From contig JAFGCY010000035.1 in assembly GCA_016932385.1 (NCBI GenBank), forward strand, positions 1 through 44,707: 44,707 nt of DNA, written 5' to 3'. The notes below the pieces were generated by a model, which did no database searches, was not told the DNA's origin, and saw only the letters and a list, made by a program, of their open reading frames with translations. Positions 1-7,142 of this stretch are shown piece by piece (the stretch's first letter is position 1; each line of letters opens with the position of its first letter). The DNA comes from a bacterium (GTDB taxonomy: Bacteria > 4484-113 > JAFGCY01). Position numbers and translations under genes: made by a program.

Positions 1-1
1 A

Positions 2-943
2 GGCGGCGGCGGCGGCGGTGGCGGCGGAGGTGGCGGCGGCGGCATCGAACCGGGCAGCGCCACGCCTCCCAGCGGTTCAGGCTTCGTTGGCACGCTTAAT
101 CTCCCGCCCGCCGGTGACGAGGATCCCCTGCAGCGCAGGCCCGGCGGCGGTGGTGGCGGCGGCGGCGGTGAAGGCGGCGGTGGCGGCGGCGTAGCCGGTG
201 GCACCGGTGGCAGCGCCATCAACCTCGACACGATCCTGGTTACCGACCTCGAGTACATCACCAATAAGCGCGGCGAAGTACTCGACATCAGCGGGCTCGA
301 CACGCTCCGCAAGGTCAGCCGCAACCGGCTGATCTCGGACGAAGCGGATGAGCGCACATACATCGACATCAACATCAGTCACATCTTCGAGTGGTCCCAC
401 CTGCTGTACCTGCCGGAGTATCCGGTGTACAAGGAAGACATCTGGTTCCACAGCTATCCGCTGCATATCCCCGGTCTGCCGATGGATGAGCCGATCCTGA
501 CCAAGTTCATGTACAAGCTCATCGACTTCAGGACCGTGGACACGCGGCGCGTCGCCGTGATCGATGTCAGCGGTGTGGCCGACTGGAACATGGAATGGGA
601 TGAGCGGACCGAGGAAGAGCTGACCGAGTTCAAGAGCTGGGGCAGCATGGGCATCTCGGGCCGTTACTGGTTCGATTACGACAACAACGAGATCTTCGGG
701 ATCGAACGCCCGCCGTTCCGCGACTGGCAGTATGAGCGGTCGTACCCGGGCATGACGACGATCCAGTGGAATGAGTATCCCTTCTTCCAGCTGCGTTATC
801 CCGGCATGGTCATCAACTGGGAGTTCTTCTACAACACGCGCGTAACCGATATTTCCGGCAAGCCGCGGTTGGTGGAGATCGAGCCCGAGGAACTGCGCCG
901 GTACATCGTGCTGAACCTGTTCTGCCAGCTCGAAGCCGAGTAG
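2..943 (+). CDS. Glycine-rich protein of unknown function, 5' end missing
   Basis: The frame is open from the window edge, so this is the last 313 residues of a longer protein. The visible part starts with a run of 14 glycines, then a short proline-containing spacer, then a second glycine-rich stretch at about residues 46-68. A compact domain rich in Trp, Tyr and acidic residues follows. Long glycine runs usually act as flexible linkers, so the C-terminal ~240 residues are probably a separate folded domain; I do not recognise its family. A GTG at 425 is in frame but lies inside the domain and has no reason to be the true start. A hairpin terminator follows the stop. Coding potential is clear; function is unknown. 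Confidence 0.75.
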   Translation, partial: GGGGGGGGGGGGGGIEPGSATPPSGSGFVGTLNLPPAGDEDPLQRRPGGGGGGGGGEGGGGGGVAGGTGGSAINLDTILVTDLEYITNKRGEVLDISGLDTLRKVSRNRLISDEADERTYIDINISHIFEWSHLLYLPEYPVYKEDIWFHSYPLHIPGLPMDEPILTKFMYKLIDFRTVDTRRVAVIDVSGVADWNMEWDERTEEELTEFKSWGSMGISGRYWFDYDNNEIFGIERPPFRDWQYERSYPGMTTIQWNEYPFFQLRYPGMVINWEFFYNTRVTDISGKPRLVEIEPEELRRYIVLNLFCQLEAE

Positions 944-964
944 CACGCAAAACAGTCTGCAAAC

Positions 965-990
965 AAAGCCCTGGTTCGCCAGGGCTTTTT
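965..990 (+). terminator. Rho-independent terminator after the glycine-rich gene
   Basis: Arms AGCCCTGG and CCAGGGCT (967-974 and 979-986) enclose a TTCG tetraloop and run into TTTT. This is a textbook intrinsic terminator 22 nt after the stop codon at 943. Confidence 0.9.
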
Positions 991-1042
991 CATTTCACGT
1001 GGCATACTTGAAACGCTAATTCGAAGCACGAGGTTTGGGGCA

Positions 1043-1525
1043 ATGCAACGTTGGCTGCCATTGCTGATGATTCTGGTTGGGCTGGCCCTGGCCGCCCTGT
1101 ACTTCGGTCCGGGTTTATACCGGAACATGCTGTTCAAGCGCGACTGCCAAGGCTTCATGACCGCGGTCAGCACCGGCGATACAAACACGCTGCTGAACTA
1201 CATTGAGCAGAATCAGCGCAACACGCTGGCCCAGCTAATCAGCAATGTGCCGCCAGATTACTACCGGCGGATCGAGACACTGAAGCTGACCAGCTGGCAG
1301 AAAACCGACCCGGCAACGATCTGGGCGATCGTCACCCTCAAGCTGGACAACGATACCGCCGGCTTGGGGCTTTACCAGGGCAAGTTGCGCTGGCGTTACG
1401 ATGACGCCGGCCGCAGCTGGACCTTGGACATACTAGACAGCTACGGCGCGGTCTACAGCACGTCAGGCGATCCGGAGTGGATCTCGCTGGAGGATGCGCT
1501 TGGGTACGCCAAGGCTCTGCGATGA
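1043..1525 (+). CDS. Small membrane-anchored protein, translationally coupled to ribD
   Basis: 160 aa. Residues 4-25 form one hydrophobic helix, so the protein is either anchored with its C-terminal part outside the cytoplasm or carries an uncleaved signal. The remaining ~130 residues look like a single small alpha+beta domain; the pattern is compatible with an NTF2-like fold, but I cannot confirm it. A GAGG at about 1030 supports the start. The stop overlaps the ribD start as ATGA (1522-1525), which implies translational coupling. A specific link to riboflavin synthesis is not established. Confidence 0.75.
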   Translation: MQRWLPLLMILVGLALAALYFGPGLYRNMLFKRDCQGFMTAVSTGDTNTLLNYIEQNQRNTLAQLISNVPPDYYRRIETLKLTSWQKTDPATIWAIVTLKLDNDTAGLGLYQGKLRWRYDDAGRSWTLDILDSYGAVYSTSGDPEWISLEDALGYAKALR

Positions 1526-2697
1526 ATACCAAGGTAAATCCCTACACGCCCGGCACCCATGAGTACTATATGTATGAAGCCCTGCGGCTGGCGCATGGCG
1601 GCATGGGCTGGGCGGCGCCGAATCCCATGGTGGGCTGCGTCCTGGTCCGTGAGCAGCGGATCATCGGCGGCGGATTTCACGCACGCGATGGCGAGCAGCA
1701 CGCCGAGGTCAACGCCTTGGAGAACGCGGGCGATGCGCGGGGGGCAACTGCCTACGTGTCGCTGGAGCCATGCTCGCACCAGGGCCGTCAGCCCTCTTGC
1801 TGCCACGAACTGGCCCGGGCCGGTATCGCGCATGTCGTCTGGGGCGCGGACGACGTCGATCCCCGTACCGCCGGCTGCGCGCGCGCGGTGTTGGCTGAGC
1901 TAGGCATCACCAATTGCGGCCGGGCCCTGGTGCCGGAATGCACGCAGTTCCTGGATTACTATCTGCAGGCGCGCCGCCTGGCGCGCGCCTTTATGCATCT
2001 GAAACTGGCCTTGAGCCTCGACGGCAAGGTCGCCTGTGCCAACGGCGACAGCCAATGGCTCAGCGGACCGGCCAGCCTGGGCTACGCACATTACCTGCGC
2101 TACAAGTACGATGCAGTGCTGGTCAGTTATCGCACGGTGTTCGCCGACAATCCTCACCTGACCGTCCGGCCGGAGGTCCTGGCTACTTATCACGAGCCCA
2201 CGGCGCAGGCCCGGTTGCGCCAACCTGTCCGCGTCGTTCTGGATGCGCGCTTTGAAATCATCCCTCGATTGACATCGCTTAACCTGGGAAACCTGACCGG
2301 CGACAACTTCCGCGAGACATTGCCGCGGCTGATTGTAATTGGGGCGCAGGCGCATCTGCCACGAACCCCGCAGGCAGATCCACAGATCGCTCTGGTTGGC
2401 CTTCCCACCGTAAACGGGCGGCTTGCTTTCAAGGAGATCAGCTCAACCCTATTTGGGATCGGCATTCACAGTGTGTTGGTCGAAGGCGGCGGTGGTTTGG
2501 CCGCGGCAATGCTGGCGCAACAGGCCGTGGATAAGCTGACATTGGTTTATACCCCACACCTGATCGGTGCCGATGGCATCGGTTTCACACCGGCAATGGG
2601 CTTGATAAAACTGGCGGATGGCGTGCGGTTGGAATCATCCAGTTCAATGATATTGGGTAGCGACGCGCTCATGGAAGGCTACCCCAAGTGGGAATAA
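1522..2697 (+). CDS. ribD: Bifunctional riboflavin deaminase/reductase RibD
   Basis: 391 aa. RibD deaminates the pyrimidine made by GTP cyclohydrolase II and then reduces the ribosyl side chain with NADPH, in riboflavin synthesis. The N-terminal deaminase domain (about 14-150) has the zinc site His60-Ala-Glu62 with Cys84 and Cys93 at the family's spacing (PCSHQG then PSC). The C-terminal reductase domain (about 155-390) begins FMHLKLALSLDGK and ends with a VEGGGGL nucleotide-site motif. The ATG at 1522 overlaps the upstream stop; an upstream in-frame GTG at 1477 lies inside the previous gene and is rejected. No other rib gene is in the window. Confidence 0.93.
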   Translation: MNTKVNPYTPGTHEYYMYEALRLAHGGMGWAAPNPMVGCVLVREQRIIGGGFHARDGEQHAEVNALENAGDARGATAYVSLEPCSHQGRQPSCCHELARAGIAHVVWGADDVDPRTAGCARAVLAELGITNCGRALVPECTQFLDYYLQARRLARAFMHLKLALSLDGKVACANGDSQWLSGPASLGYAHYLRYKYDAVLVSYRTVFADNPHLTVRPEVLATYHEPTAQARLRQPVRVVLDARFEIIPRLTSLNLGNLTGDNFRETLPRLIVIGAQAHLPRTPQADPQIALVGLPTVNGRLAFKEISSTLFGIGIHSVLVEGGGGLAAAMLAQQAVDKLTLVYTPHLIGADGIGFTPAMGLIKLADGVRLESSSSMILGSDALMEGYPKWE

Positions 2698-2763
2698 TGC
2701 TGCTTGAGCGCTACTTGTCATAAACTAGGTCAAAGTCTGTAAAGTGAAATCAGGGAAAAACTG

Positions 2764-2792
2764 TTGAGAGATTGGCATTCCTTTGTTACTAT
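2764..2792 (+). promoter_or_regulatory. Sigma70-type promoter of the XRE/S24-like gene
   Basis: TTGAGA (2764-2769), a 17-nt spacer, then TACTAT (2787-2792). The -10 is the same hexamer as that of the tRNA-Asn promoter at 44569. The expected start site is near 2799, giving a ~26-nt leader with a GGAG 7 nt before the ATG at 2825. Confidence 0.7.
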
Positions 2793-2804
2793 TTATGTGC
2801 CAAT
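2771..2804. promoter_or_regulatory. Inverted repeat over the -10 box, possible operator
   Basis: ATTGGCA (2771-2777) and TGCCAAT (2798-2804) are perfect 7-bp inverted arms, 20 nt apart. They bracket the -10 box and the expected transcription start of the regulator gene. The placement fits autorepression by the HTH protein encoded just downstream; this is inference. Confidence 0.45.
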
Positions 2805-2824
2805 ACTCTATCCGGAGTACCAAC

Positions 2825-3637
2825 ATGGCCCAGAACGAACTAGGCAACTATCTGAGACTGCTCAGAATTAAAAACAATTTCACGATGACGCAGACTGCGG
2901 AGCGGACAGGCATCACGCAGGGCTACATCAGCCAGATCGAAAACGGGATCTATACGCCCTCGGCCAAGACCTTGGCCAAGCTGGCACGGGCGTATAACGT
3001 ACCGGAGATCCACCTGCTGCGGAAGGCCGGTATCGTCCAGTTGACGAGCATACCGGGCACCGACGACGAAGCGCCGATGGCGGACGTCGATCCGCTGGTC
3101 GAGATCTCCGACGCCAACGAACTGGTTGAGCAACTCAAGCGCGGCCTATCCAGCCTGGAATATCTGAGTGATCAGCTCGGGCAGCGCGCGCAGTTGGCCA
3201 ACATGCCCAGCGAGGCGGACATACTGCGCACGCAGGAGGAGATGAGCCCGGAAATGACACTGGCGCTCTACGATTCCTCCTGGCAACCGCTCGCCAATGC
3301 CGCTGGTGAAGCCGCGGCGATGCGGATTCCGGCGTACATGTGCGCTGATGACACCGACGCCTTCATCCTGACCGTGGCCGACGACGCGATGGCGCCATTG
3401 ATCATGCGCGGCGATTGGGTTGTAATCAGTCCGGCGGCCGAACTGGAATCCGGGCATGTGATCGCGCTCAACGACCGCAACCAGATCCAACTGCGCAGCT
3501 TCATGGCCGCCAATGACGTGCTGTCGTTGATGCCGCTGAACCCGGAGTACCAGTCCAAGGGCCTGATCGTCGACCGCAGCAAGGATAAGGTCGAAATCAT
3601 TGGCCGGGTGATGCGCATCGTCAATCGTGAAATCTAG
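2825..3637 (+). CDS. XRE-family regulator with degenerate LexA/S24 peptidase domain
   Basis: 270 aa. Residues 7-62 are a Cro/CI-type helix-turn-helix (recognition region near GYISQIENG). Residues 90-145 are an acidic, helical linker. Residues 170-268 align with the LexA/S24 self-cleavage domain: FILTVADDAM corresponds to the segment carrying LexA Ser119, and ALNDRNQIQLRSF to the segment carrying Lys156. Both catalytic residues are replaced, Ser by Ala188 (gcg at 3386) and Lys by Arg224 (cgc at 3494). Self-cleavage therefore looks impossible, and the domain probably serves for dimerisation or ligand sensing. The ATG at 2825 has a GGAG at 2814. An inverted repeat sits over its promoter. Confidence 0.88.
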   Translation: MAQNELGNYLRLLRIKNNFTMTQTAERTGITQGYISQIENGIYTPSAKTLAKLARAYNVPEIHLLRKAGIVQLTSIPGTDDEAPMADVDPLVEISDANELVEQLKRGLSSLEYLSDQLGQRAQLANMPSEADILRTQEEMSPEMTLALYDSSWQPLANAAGEAAAMRIPAYMCADDTDAFILTVADDAMAPLIMRGDWVVISPAAELESGHVIALNDRNQIQLRSFMAANDVLSLMPLNPEYQSKGLIVDRSKDKVEIIGRVMRIVNREI

Positions 3638-3705
3638 CCCCGCGCCGGTTTCCAGTCCGCGAACCTACCGGCTGCCATTTGGCCCACGTATGCTAGGCTT
3701 GCAGC

Positions 3706-4713
3706 ATGGCTGAGCACCGATACAGCCGTTTGGCGCGCTACGCCGGGTTCCACGCCACCTTGCCGGTCTGGCAGGCTGCTTCGTGCGCCATCGTCGGCCT
3801 CGGCGGCCTGGGCGGCGGTTTGGCGACGCAGCTGGCCCGATTGGGCGTGGCCGACCTGTGGCTGATCGACCGTGACGTAGTATCGGAATCGAACCTGGGG
3901 CACCAGCAGCTGTACACAACCGAGCAGGCCCGGCAGGCCGTGCCCAAGGTGCAGGCCGCGGCGCAATGGCTGGCTGAAGTTAACCCGGCGGTTAAGCTGC
4001 ATCCCTGTAATGCCGGCTTAACGTATCTGAGCGCCAGGGAACTGCTGGGCCAAGCTAAGCTGCTGTTTGACGGACTGGACAACTACTACTCACGGTTGTT
4101 GCTCAACGACTGGGCGCTCAGTTCCCACACGCCGTACTTCTACGCTGGCGTCGTGCGTGGCGAGTTGTCGGTCAAGGCGATAATTCCAGGCCAGACCAGC
4201 TGCCTGCGCTGCCTGATCGATCATCCGCCTGCTCCCGGTGAGGTGGAAACCTGCGCCAGCGGTGGGCTGTTCCCGCCGCTGCTTGGCATCGCCAATGCCC
4301 TGCAGATCGACCTGGCCAACCGCTGGCTGGCCGGTGAGTTTTCCGCGGCGGACGATGTGCTGTATTCCCTGCGGCTGCCGGACTGGCAGTTTCGGCAGGT
4401 GCATGTTCCCCGGCGTCCGGACTGCCCGGCCTGTCAGGGACGGTATGAATTCCTGGATGGCATCCTGGATCCCTATGCCGTGTCGGACTGCTCCGGCGAG
4501 ATCGCCATCCAGCTGAAGGCAACGCCGTTAGAGGAAATGCAAGCGCTGATCGATCGGCTAAACCGCTACCGGACTCGGTGCCATCCTCACCATCTCGTGG
4601 CCGAGGCCCCAGACCACCAGCTGATCGTCTATCCCAGCGGCTGGGTGGTATTGCGAGGCTCGAACGACCGGAATATCCTGGCGCGCCTCATGTCCGAGGC
4701 AATGGGCCTTTAA
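3706..4713 (+). CDS. ThiF/MoeB-type adenylyltransferase (E1-like)
   Basis: 335 aa. E1-like enzymes adenylate the C-terminal Gly-Gly of a small sulfur-carrier protein (ThiS or MoaD type) with ATP. Visible features are the RYSR start, the nucleotide loop VGLGGLGG (30-37), DRDVVSESNL, DNYYSRLLLND, a zinc site from Cys166/Cys169 and Cys240/Cys243, and Cys183 in ETCA at the position of the ThiF catalytic cysteine. The last ~75 residues resemble the C-terminal extension of Bacillus-type ThiF, and the length fits that group. No thiS, moaD or thiG is nearby, so the partner is unknown. A TAGGCT box 6 nt before the ATG, and no Shine-Dalgarno, suggest a leaderless start. Confidence 0.85.
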   Translation: MAEHRYSRLARYAGFHATLPVWQAASCAIVGLGGLGGGLATQLARLGVADLWLIDRDVVSESNLGHQQLYTTEQARQAVPKVQAAAQWLAEVNPAVKLHPCNAGLTYLSARELLGQAKLLFDGLDNYYSRLLLNDWALSSHTPYFYAGVVRGELSVKAIIPGQTSCLRCLIDHPPAPGEVETCASGGLFPPLLGIANALQIDLANRWLAGEFSAADDVLYSLRLPDWQFRQVHVPRRPDCPACQGRYEFLDGILDPYAVSDCSGEIAIQLKATPLEEMQALIDRLNRYRTRCHPHHLVAEAPDHQLIVYPSGWVVLRGSNDRNILARLMSEAMGL

Positions 4714-4741
4714 AATCAGGTCAAGCCTGCTGGCGACAAGG

Positions 4742-4747
4742 TATGAT
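4742..4747 (+). promoter_or_regulatory. -10 box TATGAT, 6 nt before the BON gene start
   Basis: TATGAT ends 6 nt before the ATG at 4754, so transcription would begin at or within a base or two of the start codon. There is no Shine-Dalgarno and only a weak -35 (GGTCAA, 17 nt up). Part of the leaderless group described in the findings. Confidence 0.5.
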
Positions 4748-4753
4748 TAGATC

Positions 4754-5149
4754 ATGAAACTGCTTATACAGACGCTGGTGGTTATCGCGCTGCTGACCGG
4801 CTTGGTTGCCGTGTGCACAAGCTGCCCGACCAATCCCGACGCGGAGAAAGCCGTGCAGGAGAAGGTTAAGGTTCCCGGGCTGGATGAAGCGATCCTCGCG
4901 AAGGACCGCACGATCAAGTCCGCAATTATGATGACCTGGACAGCCGATGTGGAACTGGCCCAAGAGCAGTTGGCGGTTGAAGATGTGCATGCCGGCAAGG
5001 TCCGGATCACCGGCGTTGTCAGCCGCGAGGAATTGAAGGAGCGCGCCGAGCAAGCCGCCAAGGAGATCGATGGCGTCGTGGATGTCGTCAGCACGATCAC
5101 CGTCGATGAAAGCCTGCAGGAAAACCGGATCAACCTCGGCGACATGTGA
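4754..5149 (+). CDS. BON-domain lipoprotein
   Basis: 131 aa. A hydrophobic signal (3-19) leads to Cys21 and Cys24; one is probably the lipidated residue, although neither site is a perfect lipobox. Residues ~70-115 form a BON domain, a small fold associated with envelope stability and phospholipid binding, recognisable by the alternating pattern ending DGVVDVVSTITV. The TSCPT segment after the signal recurs in the next gene. It lies 65 nt upstream of the TlpA-like gene on the same strand, so the two envelope proteins may be co-expressed. Confidence 0.75.
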   Translation: MKLLIQTLVVIALLTGLVAVCTSCPTNPDAEKAVQEKVKVPGLDEAILAKDRTIKSAIMMTWTADVELAQEQLAVEDVHAGKVRITGVVSREELKERAEQAAKEIDGVVDVVSTITVDESLQENRINLGDM

Positions 5150-5214
5150 GTCCGCGGCCAGCGGGGCCGGGACAGGTGCGATAATCTGATTACCATATGG
5201 GGTAAGGTATCAAC

Positions 5215-5754
5215 ATGAGACAGCTAAGCCTGACACTAATCGCAATCGCAATCCTGACGTTGATGACGTCTTGTCCGACGGGCCAGAGCGGTACCGAGAC
5301 CGCCTCCGGCGGTGGATCATCCGCTGCATCCTCCTCGGGTGGCAGAGCCGCGTCCGGTTGGGGCAACGCGCCGGATTTCTCCTATACCGCTTTCGATGGT
5401 ACTCAGCATAAGCTGAGCGAAAAAGCCGGAACACCGCTGGTCGTGAATTTCTGGGCCGGCTGGTGCCCGCCATGCAAGCAGGAAATGCCGGAGTTCGAGA
5501 AGTCGTACGTGGCCCACAACGGGGCGTTCGAAATCATCGCCGTTGCCGTTGACAGCACCTACGATCCGCAAGGCTTCTTCGAATCCCAGGGTTTCAGTTA
5601 CATCGGCGGACTGGACATCGACGGCAAAACCAAGTACGTCGGCCAGAGCATACCGGTTACCGTTTTTATCGACCGCAACGGCAATCAGGTCGCCCGGAAC
5701 GAAGGCCGGATGACCCTGGAGATGTTCGAGGAATACCTGGCGAAGATCCTTTAG
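5215..5754 (+). CDS. TlpA/ResA-type thioredoxin lipoprotein
   Basis: 179 aa. The signal ends at LMTSC with Cys20 as the likely lipid-attachment residue. A low-complexity Gly/Ser/Ala linker (25-50) follows, then a thioredoxin fold with the WCPPC active site (83-87). The cis-proline segment is SIPVTVFIDRNG, near residue 145. Members of this family reduce or exchange disulfides outside the cytoplasm, often for cytochrome c maturation; the substrate here is unknown. GGGG and AAGG lie at 5199-5206 upstream of the ATG. The gene ends 12 nt from the convergent gene at 5767. Confidence 0.9.
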   Translation: MRQLSLTLIAIAILTLMTSCPTGQSGTETASGGGSSAASSSGGRAASGWGNAPDFSYTAFDGTQHKLSEKAGTPLVVNFWAGWCPPCKQEMPEFEKSYVAHNGAFEIIAVAVDSTYDPQGFFESQGFSYIGGLDIDGKTKYVGQSIPVTVFIDRNGNQVARNEGRMTLEMFEEYLAKIL

Positions 5755-5766
5755 CCGCCAGCCTCG

Positions 5767-6378
5767 CTATATCAGATCGAAGCTGTAAATGATGGGAATG
5801 CCGTACTCCCGAATCGTGTCGTTCACCGGTTCGCGGTAGTACATCATCACTGTAAAGAAGCTATTCTCGTGATAGGTGCAGAAGATCGAATAGTAGATCA
5901 TCTGGCCATCGCCGTGGGATGAGTCGGCAATCTCGATCAACCGCCATTCCTGGCCCTCGATCACCAGTTTCTCATTGGAAGTCACGATCTCAAATTTCGC
6001 GGGATCGTCCTCCCAGCTCTCCAGCGCAGTGCCACAGATAATGTCGAAGCTGAGCTTGTCGATCGGCGCCTCAAATGAATCGACGCGTCCCCAGATCATC
6101 GTAATCGGCTCTCCGCCCGAGCCCTCCCAGCGAAACACCGATTCCTTCTCACCTTCCCAGCCTTCGTCCTGCGGGGTGATAATCCGCCCGCTGTCCGGCA
6201 GCTCCAAGGCAAAACCATGTTCGGGGGCTTCAAAACGCATATAATCGCCGCTACCCGGCACCACTTTGCTGGTTATGGTCGCGGTCTCATTGGTCTCGGA
6301 CTCCGGTGTCTCCTGGGCCAGCACGGCTCCCGCCAACGCCAACAAGACGATCAGGCAAAGCAAGCCAATTCGGTTCAT
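5767..6378 (-). CDS. Secreted protein of unknown function
   Basis: 203 aa. Residues 1-21 are a Sec signal ending LAGAVLAQ, a likely signal peptidase I site. The mature part opens with a Thr/Glu-rich stretch and then one domain of alternating strands with many aromatic residues (FEAPEHGFALELP is typical of PsbP/DcrB-like beta proteins, but I cannot confirm the fold). The ATG at 6378 is preceded by GGAGG at 7 nt; the longer reading from 6396 is less likely. It is convergent with the TlpA-like gene. Confidence 0.7.
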   Translation of the reverse strand: MNRIGLLCLIVLLALAGAVLAQETPESETNETATITSKVVPGSGDYMRFEAPEHGFALELPDSGRIITPQDEGWEGEKESVFRWEGSGGEPITMIWGRVDSFEAPIDKLSFDIICGTALESWEDDPAKFEIVTSNEKLVIEGQEWRLIEIADSSHGDGQMIYYSIFCTYHENSFFTVMMYYREPVNDTIREYGIPIIYSFDLI

Positions 6379-6483
6379 ATCAACCTCCACGGGCATCAGC
6401 CCGTTAGCTGATTGTAGCGCATTGAAGCCCGGCGTGCATCAACTGAATGGTATGCTGGTGGCATCTTCCTCCCGAGGTGCGAA

Positions 6484-7008
6484 ATGAAACGTTTGCTGGT
6501 AATACTGGTGGCAGTACTGCTCCTGGCTACTCCCGCCCAGGCACAGAGCGACGACGATATGCTGGCCGGCTTCAAACTGGGCAAATTCCACGTGATCGCA
6601 ACCTTGCTGGCGGCCGATCTGGTGTATATCGATTCGCTTGCCACTGAGCTGAAAATCGATCAGATCTCCGACGAGAATTATGCTGCCGGCATTATCACTG
6701 ACGAGGACATTTTCAACGCGCAGATCTTCATCGCCTATGTGATCTGGCGAAACCAGTTCATGATCCAACCGGCCTGTGAAACCGGACTGGATGCCGGCTC
6801 GTTCGATCACGCCGCGCTGGCGGAATACAAAGAGCCAATGCAGGCGATCCTGACTGATCTTATGGCGCTAAGCACCGACTTCTTGAACGGTTCTGATCTC
6901 GATGCGCTTAACGCGTTCGTAGCGGGAATTCGCACCGGCAATTACGCCGAGGATATGTTTGCGATGGCGGATGAAGCCGCAGTCGCCGCCGGCGACAACG
7001 GCGAGTAG
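6484..7008 (+). CDS. Secreted mostly helical protein of unknown function
   Basis: 174 aa. Residues 1-20 are a signal peptide ending TPAQAQ. The mature protein is acidic and predicted largely helical, without a motif I recognise. GAGG at 6473 supports the start. No cysteine pair or metal motif is visible. It precedes the tandem hydrolase genes by 134 nt but has its own downstream gap containing a TACAAT box at 7072, so co-transcription with them is uncertain. Confidence 0.65.
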   Translation: MKRLLVILVAVLLLATPAQAQSDDDMLAGFKLGKFHVIATLLAADLVYIDSLATELKIDQISDENYAAGIITDEDIFNAQIFIAYVIWRNQFMIQPACETGLDAGSFDHAALAEYKEPMQAILTDLMALSTDFLNGSDLDALNAFVAGIRTGNYAEDMFAMADEAAVAAGDNGE

Positions 7009-7142
7009 CAGTCGGTCGAGCGCAACCGGCGGCGCACATCGCGCATCCTAGCAAGTGTGCCCGAAACCGGTTACAATGTGGCGAAGTTGGTAGTAACGCT
7101 GTACTGAACCACCGGCTGTGAGAAATAGGAGGAGGTGGCTTA

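Noticed and set aside
1..190. Tandem GGC/GGT repeats considered as a microsatellite or CRISPR-like repeat
   Set aside because: The repeats keep one open frame that continues into a clear coding region; no spacers or repeat units.
1477..1521. Earlier GTG start for ribD
   Set aside because: It lies inside the upstream gene and the family N-terminus fits the ATG at 1522 with ATGA coupling.
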